A DNA stretch of 41,238 nt, taken from positions 1 to 41,238 of the forward strand of contig CANHNQ010000017.1 in the NCBI GenBank assembly GCA_947462095.1, given 5' to 3'. A program made the translations under genes and the position numbers. The notes under the pieces are model-generated. The model was given only the letters and a program-made list of their open reading frames with translations. It was not told the DNA's origin and did not search any database. The first letter of the stretch is position 1; each line of letters begins with the position of its first letter. This DNA is from Gemmatimonadota bacterium (GTDB taxonomy: Bacteria > Gemmatimonadota > Gemmatimonadetes > Gemmatimonadales > Gemmatimonadaceae). Below, in pieces: positions 8,565-18,700 of the stretch.

Positions 8565-8585
8565 CGCCACGAAAATGGCGTGGCG
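8565..8585 (+). terminator. Hairpin after kinase-NTPase gene
   Basis: CGCCACG, loop AAAATGG, CGTGGCG form a perfect 7-bp stem 32 bases after the stop. There is no T-run, so termination is only possible, not shown. The remaining bases up to 8660 carry the leader of the BON lipoprotein gene. Confidence 0.3.
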
Positions 8586-8660
8586 TGAAGGCACGGCAGT
8601 TGCACGTATCGACGATGACCGAGCCCGTGCCCATGCAATGTCAGTCAACCGGAGTGAACT

Positions 8661-9017
8661 ATGCCACGCATTACGCATCTCCTGCTCGCCAGCACCATCG
8701 TCATCGCCACCGCCTGTGGCAAAACCGCTGAGGGCGTCAAGGAAGACTCGAAGAATGCCGCCGAAGCCACGAGCGAAGCGGCGACCAAGGCCGGCGCGTC
8801 GGTGGATGCCGCGGCCCAAACGGCCGATGTGAAGATGGCGTTGATGGCCGATACGACCATCGATGCAAGCGACGTGAATGTCGACACGAGCAATGACACG
8901 AAGACGGTCACGCTGAACGGCAGCGTGAAGAGCGAAGCGCAGAAGTCGCGCGCCGAAACCCTCGCGAGGGAAAGGGCGCCGGGTTACACGATCGTGAACA
9001 ACTTGATCGTGAAGTAA
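8661..9017 (+). CDS. BON-domain lipoprotein
   Basis: 118 residues. A lipoprotein signal peptide ends in the lipobox ATAC with acylated Cys19 (LLLASTIVIATACGK), followed by an Ala/Lys/Glu-rich helical linker (20-52) and one BON domain (about 54-118) with the typical VTLNGSVKSEAQKSRAE turn and a closing VNNLIVK strand. BON (OsmY-type) domains are thought to bind phospholipid or help envelope stability under osmotic stress, so an envelope-anchored stress protein is likely. The ATG is supported by GGAG at 8651-8654, six bases upstream, one of the clearer ribosome sites in the window. It is monocistronic, bounded by a hairpin terminator shared with the convergent SEC-C gene. Which membrane it sits in cannot be decided. 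Confidence 0.9.
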   Translation: MPRITHLLLASTIVIATACGKTAEGVKEDSKNAAEATSEAATKAGASVDAAAQTADVKMALMADTTIDASDVNVDTSNDTKTVTLNGSVKSEAQKSRAETLARERAPGYTIVNNLIVK

Positions 9018-9031
9018 TGTCGGGAAACACC

Positions 9032-9061
9032 ACGCGGCCTCTCCCAATGGAGGGGCCGCGT
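9032..9061. terminator. Hairpin terminator between convergent genes
   Basis: ACGCGGCCTCTCC, loop CAAT, GGAGGGGCCGCGT form a 13-bp stem with one G-T wobble. It stands 15 bases after the BON lipoprotein stop and 48 bases from the end of the convergent SEC-C gene, so it can serve both. Only TT follows on the plus strand. Confidence 0.65.
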
Positions 9062-9108
9062 TGGCGGCATCGAGCGTGGCGCCCGCTTCCCCGTGCGTCT
9101 TCAGTGTG

Positions 9109-9897
9109 TCACGATCCCGGCAGCCCGTCGTCATCGTCGGGCTCATCCGGATACCCCGCCGCGGCCGTTTCCGAAAACCGCCGCGAGAGCCGCACCTGCC
9201 ACGACGGGTCCCGCTGTAACTCGGCGGGAAGTGGCGCGGCGCTGACGCCGGCATCCGCGCAGACATCGGCCACCAGCTCCTTTGCATCGACGATCACGAG
9301 CGTATCGGCGTGCAGCCCCGAGAACACGCGCACCCCGTCGGTTTCAATGACGTATGCCAGCACGAACTCACTGGGGCCGAGGTCGTGTGTGAGGTCAGGC
9401 TCGTGCACGAAACAGGTGGTGTTGCTGAGTCGATCGGTGATCGTGGCGCCGACACCGGCTTCGACGGTTTCGACTTCCCACAGGCCAAGCGGAGAGCGCA
9501 GCGCCGCGGTCACCAACGCGCGCGTGTCGGCGTCGGCGCGCTTGCCGGCGGCGTCCTCGAGCCACGCGGCGGCAATGGTCTTGCCGAGTGATGCGGGTTC
9601 GTAGTTGAAGAGCGACCAGGTGGTGAAGAGATCGGCGACCCCCTCGTCGACGTCCTCATCCTCCTTCATGCCCCACGCGTCGAGCGACTTGTCGATCCAC
9701 TCCGCGCTCAGCTTCTTCTCGGCCCAGTCGAGCAGCTCCTGCCCCACGCGCTTCTGGCGCTGCAGGACCACGTCGCCGCGCAGCCACTCGGCGCGCGCCT
9801 CGGCCGGCAGCGCCGCCGCTTCGGGGGGGACGGCGGCGCCGTGACACTTCTTGAATTTCTTGCCGGAGCCGCAGGGGCAGGGTGCGTTTCGATCCAT
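9109..9897 (-). CDS. SEC-C zinc-motif protein of unknown function
   Basis: 262 residues. An N-terminal SEC-C motif, [14 protein letters not shown], supplies zinc ligands Cys7, Cys9, Cys18 and His19, as in the SecA tail that binds SecB and ribosomes. The remainder is a mixed alpha/beta region of unassigned function with an acidic end (DEPDDDD). It is soluble, with no signal peptide. In other proteins this zinc motif is a protein-interaction handle, so a role near translation or protein export is possible but unproven. The start is fixed by the motif being at residue 7. There is no ribosome site; TACATT ends six bases before the ATG, compatible with a leaderless mRNA. The gene is convergent with the BON lipoprotein gene and ends close to their shared terminator. 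Confidence 0.85.
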   Translation of the reverse strand: MDRNAPCPCGSGKKFKKCHGAAVPPEAAALPAEARAEWLRGDVVLQRQKRVGQELLDWAEKKLSAEWIDKSLDAWGMKEDEDVDEGVADLFTTWSLFNYEPASLGKTIAAAWLEDAAGKRADADTRALVTAALRSPLGLWEVETVEAGVGATITDRLSNTTCFVHEPDLTHDLGPSEFVLAYVIETDGVRVFSGLHADTLVIVDAKELVADVCADAGVSAAPLPAELQRDPSWQVRLSRRFSETAAAGYPDEPDDDDGLPGS

Positions 9898-9952
9898 GCG
9901 GGGAATGTAGCGCGAGACTGGCGTTGCGCCGTCTTCTTTCGACGGGTCGACC

Positions 9953-10591
9953 CTACCGCTTGCGCACCCAGCGGAAGCCCGCCCCGACCGTGGTGATCAC
10001 GACCGACTCACCGCGCTGGCTGCCCAGAAACGTGCCAGTGTAGAAGAGCGTGGGCGTCGGGCCGCGCAGTCGCGGCGCCGCGAAGTCGACACGGATCTGC
10101 GTCCCGAATCGCGCTCCCTGCTCTTCCACCCGAAAGAGCGCCGGGCCAACAAGCGCACGCAGCACGGTGGACCGGATATCGAAGGCGCCGCCCGCCAGGA
10201 GCGCCGCCCGCTCGTCGAAGCGGCGAATTCGACAGCCACCGGGTTCGGGCCTCACGGAGCAGTAGTTGTTATCGCCCAGCGCGAGCGCACGGGCGCGGAC
10301 GCCAGCAATCCACGCGCGCTTGGGCAGTCGCTTGAGGGGCGCGGTGAGCAGGAACGACGCCTCGAACGTGGGCGACGATGCCAGCGCCGTGCTGGAGGTG
10401 ACCGAGCCTCCTTCGACCTCGCCGGTCACCAGCCCGGTGGTGGTGTAGAACCCCATCGGCACGCCCGGTCGACGCTGGGCGGCGACCATGGTGGGGAGTG
10501 CCAGAAGCAGGGCCACGCATACGAGAGCCGGGATGGCAGCGGAGACAGCAGCAGCAGTGTTCATCGCCACACGGCGGGAACGGACGCGCAT
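9953..10591 (-). CDS. Exported protein of unknown function
   Basis: 212 residues from the ATG at 10591. A basic start (MRVRSRR) and hydrophobic core lead to TMVAAQ, giving a signal-peptidase I site after Ala38 with Gln at +1. The mature part has alternating short beta segments ([34 protein letters not shown]) and ends [11 protein letters not shown]; the beta-rich pattern suggests a small outer-membrane or periplasmic beta protein, but no family was recognised. Two Cys (NNYCS and GGCRIRR) could form a disulfide. The frame runs back to 10657, but GAGG ten bases before the ATG at 10591 and the signal-peptide layout favour the shorter form. It lies downstream of the pilus operon on the same strand, beyond a strong hairpin, so it is probably transcribed separately. 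Confidence 0.75.
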   Translation of the reverse strand: MRVRSRRVAMNTAAAVSAAIPALVCVALLLALPTMVAAQRRPGVPMGFYTTTGLVTGEVEGGSVTSSTALASSPTFEASFLLTAPLKRLPKRAWIAGVRARALALGDNNYCSVRPEPGGCRIRRFDERAALLAGGAFDIRSTVLRALVGPALFRVEEQGARFGTQIRVDFAAPRLRGPTPTLFYTGTFLGSQRGESVVITTVGAGFRWVRKR

Positions 10592-10683
10592 TGGGAATCC
10601 TCGTGGGGGTACCCGGACAACATAGACCGTTCGCGAGGCTTCCGCCCACGATAGCACGCCGGCCTCAGCGCCCCCTTATGACC

Positions 10684-10724
10684 AAACGGGCGGCGGCAAC
10701 CTCATTGGTCACCGCCGCCCGTTT
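10684..10724 (-). terminator. Strong hairpin terminator after pilC
   Basis: AAACGGGCGGCGG and CCGCCGCCCGTTT form a 13-bp perfect stem around a 15-base loop, 14 bases past the pilC stop. On the minus strand TTT closes the stem; on the plus strand TTTTCTTC follows, so it may work in both directions. Confidence 0.7.
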
Positions 10725-10738
10725 TCTTCGGTTCCCCG

Positions 10739-11935
10739 TTACCGCACCGCGTTCACCATGTCGAAGATCGGCAGGTACATCGCGACGATCATGCCGCCCA
10801 CGACGACGCCAAGGAATACGATCATGACCGGCTCGAGCAGGGAGAGCAGTGCGCTCACGGCAGCGTCCACTTCGTCATCGTAGAAGTCGGCGATCTTGCT
10901 GAGCATCTCGTCCAGGCCGCCGGTCTGCTCACCGACGGCGATCATGCTGATCACCATGGGCGGGAACACTTCCGACTTCTGCAGCGGTCCGGCGATGGTG
11001 TCACCGCCCGCGATGCTGGCGCGGCTGTTCATGATGGCGTCCTGCACCACGCGGTTGCCCGACGTGCGTGCGGTGATCTCGAGGCCGTCGAGGATGCTGA
11101 CACCCGAGGAAATCAGCGTACCCAGCGTCCGGGTGAAGCGCGACACCGCGGATTTGCGGAGCACATCACCGAGCACCGGCACCTTGAGCAGCGCCTTATC
11201 GATGACCAACTGGCCGGGAGAGGTGGCGTAGAACCGCTTCATGAAGAACGCGAAGCCGCCGCCGGCGATCAGAATGCCCCACCAGTAACTCGTGAGAAAA
11301 TGCGACAGCCCGATCACGACCTTCGTGGGGAGCGGCAACTCCATCCCCACGCTGTCGAACATGCTGCTGAACACGGGAATGACCTTCCACAGCAGAATCA
11401 CGACGCACAGCGCGGCCACACACAGAATGACCATCGGATAGATCATCGCGCCCTTCACCTTGCGCACGAGGGCGTCGTTCTTCTCCATGAAGACCGCGAG
11501 GCGATTCAGGATGGTATCGAGGATACCGCCCGCTTCGCCGGCCGCGACCATGTTGGTGTACAGATCGCTGAAGGCCTTGGGATGCTTACGCATGGCATCG
11601 GCGACCGTATTGCCCGACTCCACATCGAATACGACCTCACGCACCACGGCGGCCAGCGCTTTGTTCTCACTCTGGCGGGCCAGAATATCAAGCGCCTGCA
11701 CGAGCGGCAGGCCGGCGTTGATCATGGTGGAGAACTGGCGCGTAAAGATCACGATGTCACGCATGCCGATCGACCCGCCGGTCTTCTTCGGCGTCGACCG
11801 CGACTCGTCGACCTTGATGATCGTGAGCCGCTGACGGCGCAGCTGCGCCACCGCGTCGTCGCGCGTGGGCGCGTCGATCGTGGCCGATTTGAGCTCGCCG
11901 TTGGTGCCGCGCGCGGTATACGTGAACGTAGGCAT
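10739..11935 (-). CDS. pilC: Type IV pilus inner-membrane platform protein PilC
   Basis: 398 residues, the usual length for PilC/GspF. It begins with the MPTFTYTARGTNGEL strand typical of the family, then has two T2SSF helical repeats (about 65-190 and 270-390), each with the F-x(n)-G-E-x-GG pattern (MVAAGEAGGILD and MIAVGEQTGGLDEM). Three hydrophobic segments, about 170-192, 225-245 and 365-390, anchor it in the inner membrane, where it couples the PilB and PilT motors to pilin assembly. It is the last of three genes, 48 bases after pilT, and is followed by a strong hairpin. No pilin or secretin gene is in the window. Assignment to pili rather than type II secretion rests on its pilB-pilT neighbours. 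Confidence 0.95.
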   Translation of the reverse strand: MPTFTYTARGTNGELKSATIDAPTRDDAVAQLRRQRLTIIKVDESRSTPKKTGGSIGMRDIVIFTRQFSTMINAGLPLVQALDILARQSENKALAAVVREVVFDVESGNTVADAMRKHPKAFSDLYTNMVAAGEAGGILDTILNRLAVFMEKNDALVRKVKGAMIYPMVILCVAALCVVILLWKVIPVFSSMFDSVGMELPLPTKVVIGLSHFLTSYWWGILIAGGGFAFFMKRFYATSPGQLVIDKALLKVPVLGDVLRKSAVSRFTRTLGTLISSGVSILDGLEITARTSGNRVVQDAIMNSRASIAGGDTIAGPLQKSEVFPPMVISMIAVGEQTGGLDEMLSKIADFYDDEVDAAVSALLSLLEPVMIVFLGVVVGGMIVAMYLPIFDMVNAVR

Positions 11936-11983
11936 GGTGTCAGGTAGTCAAAGTGCGGAGAACCACTACAACCGCGTCCGGCG

Positions 11984-13150
11984 TCACCGCCGACCGATCC
12001 CACCGGCCGCGGTGCGGTCGGTACCGTAGGCCGTCCGGGGCGGCGCCGACAGGTTGTCGTCGCTGGGCCCCTTGCCGATCATGCGCAGGAACTCGCTGGG
12101 GTCGCCCGAGGCGCGCACGCACTCGTCGGCGCTCACCTGGCGCGACACGTAGAGCTGATACAGCGCGTCGTTCATGGTTTGCATGCCGAACTTCTTGCCC
12201 GACTGCATGAGCGAGTAGATCTGATGCACCTTGTCATCGCGAATCAGGGCACGCATGGCCGGCGTCATCACGAGGATCTCCGCGGCCATGGCTCGGCCTC
12301 GACCGCTGACCTTGGGACAGAGCACCTGCGTGATGATCCCTTCCAGCGTGAAGGCGAGCTGCGCCCGCACCTGGCTTTGCTGGTGGGCCGGAAAGACGTC
12401 GATGATGCGGTTGATGGCTTCAGCCGCGCTATTGGTGTGGAGCGTGGCAAAGACCAGGTGACCTGTTTCGGCGATGGTCAGGGCGGCCTGCACCGTTTCC
12501 AGGTCGCGCATTTCGCCGATCAGGATGACATCGGGATCTTCACGGAGTGCGTACTTGAGCGCCGACGCAAAGCTCTTGGTGTCGGCGCCGACCTCGCGCT
12601 GATTCACAATGCAGTTGCGATGCCGATGAATGAATTCGATCGGATCTTCAACGGTGATAATGTGGCCGCGACGCTCGGTGTTGATCTTGTCGATCATCGC
12701 CGCAAGCGTAGTGCTCTTGCCGGAGCCCGTGGGGCCGGTCACGAGCACGAGGCCGCGCGGACGGTCGGCGAAGCCGGCGATCACGGGCGGCAGCTGCAGG
12801 TCGTTGAACGTCTTGATCTGAAATGGAATCTGCCGGATCACCATGCTCACGCAGCCGCGCTGCTTGAACACGTTGCCGCGGAACCGGGAGAGATTGGCAA
12901 TGCCGAACGAGAAGTCGAGCTCGTCCTCCATCTCAAAACGCTTCTTCTGGTTTTCCGTCAGCACCGAATACGCCAGCTGCAACGTGTCCCGGGGCGTGAG
13001 GACATGTTCGACATTCGAGTTCACGATATCACCATCGACCCGCACCTTCGGCCGGTCACCGGCCGAAATATGCAAGTCGGACGCATCCCGCTCGATCATT
13101 TCATCGAGCAGGGTACGCAGGGATACGGGTGTCTGAGCAGGAGCAGTCAT
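11984..13150 (-). CDS. pilT: Type IV pilus retraction ATPase PilT
   Basis: 388 residues from the ATG at 13150. PAS-like N-domain with the conserved ASDLHIS motif (23-29), then the RecA-like core: Walker A GPTGSGKS (139-146), Asp box ITVEDPIEF, Walker B DVILIGEMRD (from 206), and His box FATLHTNSA. The AIRNLIRE-like motif of retraction ATPases appears as AMRALIRD, which separates PilT from PilB. The C-terminus is an unstructured tail. It hydrolyses ATP to depolymerise pilin for twitching or DNA uptake. The frame extends upstream to 13243, but the extra residues have no family character. It lies 89 bases after pilB and 48 before pilC, so a polycistronic mRNA is likely. Confidence 0.95.
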   Translation of the reverse strand: MTAPAQTPVSLRTLLDEMIERDASDLHISAGDRPKVRVDGDIVNSNVEHVLTPRDTLQLAYSVLTENQKKRFEMEDELDFSFGIANLSRFRGNVFKQRGCVSMVIRQIPFQIKTFNDLQLPPVIAGFADRPRGLVLVTGPTGSGKSTTLAAMIDKINTERRGHIITVEDPIEFIHRHRNCIVNQREVGADTKSFASALKYALREDPDVILIGEMRDLETVQAALTIAETGHLVFATLHTNSAAEAINRIIDVFPAHQQSQVRAQLAFTLEGIITQVLCPKVSGRGRAMAAEILVMTPAMRALIRDDKVHQIYSLMQSGKKFGMQTMNDALYQLYVSRQVSADECVRASGDPSEFLRMIGKGPSDDNLSAPPRTAYGTDRTAAGGIGRR

Positions 13151-13239
13151 CGCGCGGGCGGTCGTGAACGGGGCGCCAAACGGCGTCTCGGAGGTAGACG
13201 AGTGGTACGGTGGAGAGGAAACCCCGCCGTCACACGAAC

Positions 13240-15669
13240 TCAACTGGATGTTTCACGGATGACCTGATCGAGCGTGGTCACGCCCTTGAGCACCTTCAGC
13301 CAGCCGTCCATACGGAGCGACAGCATCCCTTCGTCGATCGCGGCGTTCCGCAGGATCTGCACGTCCGCGTTCTGCATCACCAGCTTCTTGAGTGTCTGCG
13401 TCAGGAACATCACTTCATAGAGGCCCTGACGGCCCTTGAGTCCCGTACCGCCGCAGGCGTCGCAGCCTTGCCCCTTGAAGAAGGGCAATTCACCGATCGT
13501 GGTATCGAGTGACAGATGCGTGAGGAATGGCACCGCGTCCGGCACCGCGCGGGCGCGGGCGTTGTCGAGCGCTTCGTCGGTGAACTTCAGCTCGCGCAAC
13601 GTGGTACTGGCCTTCACCTTGGCACCGGCGAGTTCGGCCGCGTCCGGCTGATACTGCACTCGGCACTTGTTGCAGATCCGTCGTACGAGCCGCTGTGCGA
13701 GAATCAGGTTGAGCGCTGACGCGACGTTGAAGGGTTCGAGCCCCATGTCCAGCAGACGGGTGATCGTTTCCGGCGCCGAATTCGTGTGCAGCGTGCTCAT
13801 GACCATGTGGCCCGTGAGCGCCGCCTTGATCGCGATACCGCCCGTTTCCAGATCGCGAATTTCGCCGACCATGATGACGTTCGGGTCCTGACGCAGGAAC
13901 GCCTTCAGGGCGGCCGCGAACGTCATGCCGATGTCGGTGCGCACCTGCACCTGGTTGATCCCGTACAGATTGTACTCGACGGGATCTTCGGCGGTCATGA
14001 TGTTCGTGTCGCCGTTGTTGATCTTGGACAGGGCCGAGTAGAGCGTGGTCGTCTTGCCGGACCCCGTGGGGCCGGTCACGAGGACCATCCCGTACGGGTT
14101 CGAAATCGCCTCCATCAGCTCGCGTTCGGCGCGCGGCTCGATGCCGAACGTCTCGAGATCCAGCGTGAGGTTGCCCTTGTCCAGAATTCGGAGCACGACC
14201 TTCTCGCCGAAGAGCGTGGGCAGCACGCTGACGCGGAAGTCGATCACCTTCTTGCCCACCTTCAGCTTGATCCGGCCGTCCTGCGGTACGCGGCGTTCGG
14301 CGATGTTCAGCGACGCCATGATCTTGAAGCGCGAGATCAGGGCGGAGCGCATCTTGAGGGGCGGCTTCATGACCTCGCCCAGCGCGCCGTCGATGCGGTA
14401 GCGCACCCGCAGGTCGTGCTCGAAGCACTCGAAGTGGATGTCCGAGGCGCCCTTGTTCACGGCATCGACGAGAATGGCGTTAATGAGCTTGACGACGGGC
14501 GCTTCATCGACCTGCGCCGCCAGCACACTCGCATCCTGCGCGTCCTCCATGGACTCCAGCACCTCGACATCGTCATCGCCGGCGGCAGCAATATCCTGCA
14601 GCAGCGACTGCATGTTCCCTTCGTTCGCTTCGTAGTGCTTTTCGATCGCCGCGCGCATCGAGAATTCGCCCGCCAGCACCGGGACGATATCGTAGCGCGT
14701 GATGAACTTGAGATCGTCGATGACCGACAGGGTGGTCGGATCGGCGATCGCAACGGTCAGCTGCCGTCCGTCGCGCTTGAGGGGCAGCACGATATGCTTC
14801 GTCGCGAGCTCAGCCGGAATCAGCTTGAGCAGGCGGACGTCCACCTCGAACCGCGACAGGTCGACGGCGGGCATGCGGAATTGCCGGGCGAGCATGCGCA
14901 CGACTTCCGTTTCCGGGACCATACCCAGCTTGACGACGGTCAGTCCGATGCGCTGGCCCGGCGTCGCGGACTGTTCCTGCAACGCCTTGGCCAGCTGTTC
15001 ACGCGTGAGCAGCCCCTCTTGAACGAGGAGATCGCCGAGCCGCTCGGCAGCCCGATTGGAGAATGGTGCAACAGGAGCAGCCATGGGGACAGATCTTGGC
15101 GAAGACACGTGTCGTGCGCGGGGGGCAGGCGAGGCGAACGCCTCACTTTGGAATGGACTGTACCGTCCGGAAAACGTCACCAGAGGGGCGAGCAGTCGTG
15201 CCGTGGCTGGCCCGATGCCACGCACGTGACGGAGGCTCTCCATCGAGTCAAACGGGCCGTGCTCCTCGCGCCACGCCACAATGCGGGCGGCCAGGGCCGG
15301 CCCGACCCTGGGAAGCCGCTCCAACTCCGCGGCCGACGCGTGATTCACATCGATCAGCGGGACAGGCGCCGGCACGCGTGCGCTGTCGGGTGCTGGCCGC
15401 TTCGGCCGGCGGCTTGAGCGGGCGCCCCTCGCCGCGGAGGGGGAGGCGCTGCGGCTCCGTGCGCGCCGGCCCGTTGCGCGGGCCGAGTCGACGGCCGCGA
15501 TCTGGGCGTCAAGGGCGCGGGCAGCGAGGTCAAGGCGCGGGGGGGACCCCTGCTCGGCCCGCGCCACGTCACGCGCCAGCGACCGGGTACCCACGGCCCG
15601 CACCCCGCCACCGATGAGGGCGACGGCAGCGAGAAACAGGAGGGCCTGTCGTTCCGCGGGCGTGGGCAT
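13240..15669 (-). CDS. pilB: PilB extension ATPase continuous in frame with ComEA-like HhH segment
   Basis: 809-codon open frame without a stop. Residues 8-26 form a hydrophobic helix. Residues 105-165 are a tandem helix-hairpin-helix DNA-binding unit of the ComEA type (IDVNHASAAELERLPRVG, then RHVRGIGPATA). Residues 196-809 are a full PilB: T2SSE_N/MshEN domain (about 205-350), ASDIHFE, Walker A GPTGSGKT (533-540), Asp box TAEDPVEY, Walker B VIMVGEIRD, His box STLHTNSA, and zinc cysteines CNKC (666-669) and CDACGG near the end. PilB powers pilus extension in the cytoplasm, whereas ComEA is periplasmic, so one polypeptide is topologically awkward. ATG at 15084 (Met196) is a likely separate PilB start. 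The linker at residues 166-195 has unusually AT-rich third positions (13 of 31 codons) and AGA, as if once intergenic. First gene before pilT and pilC. Confidence 0.88.
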   Translation of the reverse strand: MPTPAERQALLFLAAVALIGGGVRAVGTRSLARDVARAEQGSPPRLDLAARALDAQIAAVDSARATGRRARSRSASPSAARGARSSRRPKRPAPDSARVPAPVPLIDVNHASAAELERLPRVGPALAARIVAWREEHGPFDSMESLRHVRGIGPATARLLAPLVTFSGRYSPFQSEAFASPAPRARHVSSPRSVPMAAPVAPFSNRAAERLGDLLVQEGLLTREQLAKALQEQSATPGQRIGLTVVKLGMVPETEVVRMLARQFRMPAVDLSRFEVDVRLLKLIPAELATKHIVLPLKRDGRQLTVAIADPTTLSVIDDLKFITRYDIVPVLAGEFSMRAAIEKHYEANEGNMQSLLQDIAAAGDDDVEVLESMEDAQDASVLAAQVDEAPVVKLINAILVDAVNKGASDIHFECFEHDLRVRYRIDGALGEVMKPPLKMRSALISRFKIMASLNIAERRVPQDGRIKLKVGKKVIDFRVSVLPTLFGEKVVLRILDKGNLTLDLETFGIEPRAERELMEAISNPYGMVLVTGPTGSGKTTTLYSALSKINNGDTNIMTAEDPVEYNLYGINQVQVRTDIGMTFAAALKAFLRQDPNVIMVGEIRDLETGGIAIKAALTGHMVMSTLHTNSAPETITRLLDMGLEPFNVASALNLILAQRLVRRICNKCRVQYQPDAAELAGAKVKASTTLRELKFTDEALDNARARAVPDAVPFLTHLSLDTTIGELPFFKGQGCDACGGTGLKGRQGLYEVMFLTQTLKKLVMQNADVQILRNAAIDEGMLSLRMDGWLKVLKGVTTLDQVIRETSS
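15175..15357 (-). other. ComEA-like helix-hairpin-helix domain segment
   Basis: Within the pilB frame, residues 105-165 carry two HhH motifs with GxG hairpins (PRVGPALAARIV and RGIGPATARLL). Preceded by a TM-like helix and a basic, Ser/Arg/Pro-rich spacer, this matches a complete membrane-anchored ComEA competence protein, which binds incoming DNA. It may be translated as its own product from 15669 or as the head of a fusion. Confidence 0.7.
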
Positions 15670-15696
15670 GGTGCCACGATAGTGACAGGGCGCGCC

Positions 15697-15713
15697 GCGC
15701 CGGTAACCGGCGC
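15697..15713 (-). terminator. Short GC-rich hairpin between sprA and comEA-pilB
   Basis: GCGCCGGT A ACCGGCGC is a perfect 8-bp inverted repeat with a one-base centre, 43 bases after the sprA stop and 28 before the comEA-pilB start. It lacks a T-run and could equally be an operator. The 86-base gap also holds an AT-rich TTTAATAG that could be a -10 element. Confidence 0.35.
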
Positions 15714-15755
15714 AACGCGGGCGTCATCTATTAAACGCGTCGGCCCACAGGTGGT

Positions 15756-18700
15756 CTACTTCAGGTCGCCCGCGAAGAACCGGAGCTGCAGCACCGCGCT
15801 GAAGATCAAGTTCGATGACTGCCGGTTGAAGTTTCGGTCGAAGTTCACCACCCGTGATCCGGTCAGACTGAAGGTGAGCAGCTCCGAGAGATCGGTGTCC
15901 GCGTTGAAGTTGAACGCCCGACGGCCATTGTCCGTCAGCACGGACGGAGGAATCTCGATCACCTGGCCGGCGGCGTTGGTGGACGATGAGCCCTGCACGA
16001 TCGACTGTGACTCCTCCGACTGATACGACAGCGAGGTGCGCACCGTGGCATTCCGCGCCGTGAACCGCTTGGGCACCTTGAACCGCCGGGCCACATCGAA
16101 CGACATGCGCCGCGTATCGCCGTTGGTGAGTGAGCCGGGCCGGCTGTCCTCGCGGTGCGTACGATCGAGCGACGCGTTCGTGGTCAGTCCCCCAAGGAAC
16201 GCCCAGGTGATCGCGCCCGACAAGGGCTGACTGCGCGCCGTGGTCCGGCTCCGGTCGGCAAGGCCGCCGGTTTCGTTCGGGATGGTCGTTTCCTGCTCGC
16301 TCACGAGATAGCGTCCGTTCACATTCACCATCGAGATCACTTTCCGCAGCCGCACCGGACGCCAGCTCCAGCGCACTGAGTAGTCGGGCTTCACGAGCTG
16401 CGTGCTGGTGATCACGGCTTGAAATCCATCAAAGGTGCGCCGCGTCCACGTTTCCGTGGTGCCGTTCTCGAGGCGGGACTGAATGGTGAGCGAGAACGGC
16501 AAGTTCAGCGCGCCGGTGGCGGTTGCTCGACGGAGTCGCCCGGCGGTCGTCGCCAAGCGCGTGTCGAGACCACGGAACGACTGAATGCCCCCCAGTCCCA
16601 GCTGATAGCCCCATCCGGGAATGAAGGCCGTGTTGTCGTAGTTGGACGTGAGACTTTGCTGCCACGACACATCGATCGGTGCGAATATCCGTCCCAGCCG
16701 GTTCACCAGCGTCTTCTCTGTGGTGCGCGAGCTGATGAGGCGACCGACGTCGAATGTGGTCCCGGTGCTGAGGGTCTGTGCGGCACCCAGCCGTTTGGGC
16801 AGCCGATACGCCCCGGTAGAATCCTGCTCGCGCAACAGCGCACGCGCATTGGGATCCTTGTTCAGGTTGAATGTGGAGGTGAAGTCGAGACGCGGACGCA
16901 ACCACACCGCGAGCGTGGGCTGAAACAGCACGGCCGACGTGAGCGAACGCTCGCGCTCCAGCCCCAGCGTGCTCCCCAACACCCGCAATCGCTCGGCGGT
17001 TGCTGCCTGCCCGCGATCGGTGCTGTCCGGCTGCAACGCGGTGGTCTGGTAGTCGCGCCGATCGAGCAGCTGACGCGCGTTCATGGTCGCCGTGAGCCCA
17101 GCCGACGGGCGGAATTCCAGCGTGCCGCTGTTCTGCCAGAAGTGCGTGAGTCCGTTCGCGACCTGCCCCGTATCCGTGGGCGACTCCGCCGCCTTCGTGA
17201 ATGAGGTGCTCGAGTTGGCATTGCGTGCCATCGCGCTCGACAGACGGAACGCGGTCGGCGACCAGCGGAAGCGCTGTCCACGGAAATTGCGGATGGCCTC
17301 GCTTTCACGAAGGCGACGCGGCAGGATGCCGAGGAGCGCGTCGAGAGGGCGCGGCAACTTCGACTCGCGACGGTCATCGGCCAGATTGAGTGAGGCGCCC
17401 AGCGCGTACGCGCTGTTGGTGGCCTCTTGAAATGCACTCTGCGACGCGGCGTTTGACCAGGTGCCATTGAGCGCGAGACCGTTCACCAGCGGCGCATACC
17501 ACCCGCTGCCCAGCGGTGTCGCCCGTCGCAGCGCCAGCGCATAGTTCACGCGCCGATCGCTCGGATTGCGCAGGCCGTCAATGCCGCTGGCCCGTACGTC
17601 AGTGCGGTTGATGAACAGCTGATTCACGCCGGAGCCTGCGTAATCCACGCTGAACGGCATCACGATCCCGAGACGCGACGGCAGCATGCGCTCGAGATGC
17701 AGCGTGGTCCCCACACTCATGCCGCTGGTCGTCAGGAACGATGGTGTTTCGTTGAGCTGCCGGAAGTTCGGGTCACGACGACTCACGTTCATGCGGAAGT
17801 CGGCCAGATCACCGGCATTCACCGCGAGTCCGAGCTCGCCGGCAAAGCCGATGTCGTCCACGACATCGGTGAGACGGATGTCGTTGATCCACAGTTCGAG
17901 CGTGTCGTTGCTCATGATCCCCGTTCCGCCGCGCGGCACACTGTCCACGCGCACGAGCCCGACGGCCATCTCCTGCACGCCGGCGAGGTTGGGTGGCGTG
18001 ACCGTGGGATCGGCGCTGTACACGATGTAGCCATCCTGACAGACGGCGTAGCGGCGCACGGCCACGCCACGCGGGAGGCCGGACCGACGGATCAGCTCGA
18101 GGTCGGCGCCGCCACAGGACACCGAATCGGCAGAGCCCTTCAGGAAGTTGTTCTCCAACTGCGCGCGAAGGATCTGAAACTTCTGCAGATCGACCCGGAC
18201 CTCAGGCTCCCATGCGCTCGCCCCCACGCCGGCGTTCACCGGCGTGCGATACATATAGAAGTTGTTTTCGTCCCGGCCGATCTTCACGTACCCGTTCAAT
18301 TCGCCATTCTGCCCCCACCCGTTGCCGCGCCCACGCATCCACAAGCGCAACGTCTTGTAGCCCATGAAGGTCTTGGTCCCCTCCTGGAAGCGGAAGAACG
18401 CTTCGGCGCGATCGAACGGACGGAACTGACGGCCCGGAATACCCGCCTGCAGTCGCAACGCGCGCTCGTTCACCTGCAACCGGTTGTTCTCGTACCCGGA
18501 CTGCCGGTTCTCCGGCGCTTCCACGACGCCGGGCGGCGGGGTGTACGGCACCAGCGACGTGGAATCGAGCGTGCCGATCACACTGGCGATCACGTAGCCG
18601 CCGACGACGCCCGCCGAGTCGCCGGCCATGCCTGACAGCGGCTCGGCGCTGCGCTTGAGCCAGGGCGCGCCGACGAGCTTCAATCGTGTCAGCGCCACGC

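Noticed and set aside
13786..15417. 543-codon open frame on the plus strand
   Set aside because: Antisense shadow of pilB, with His/Asp/Arg-rich composition typical of reverse-strand frames in GC-rich genes.
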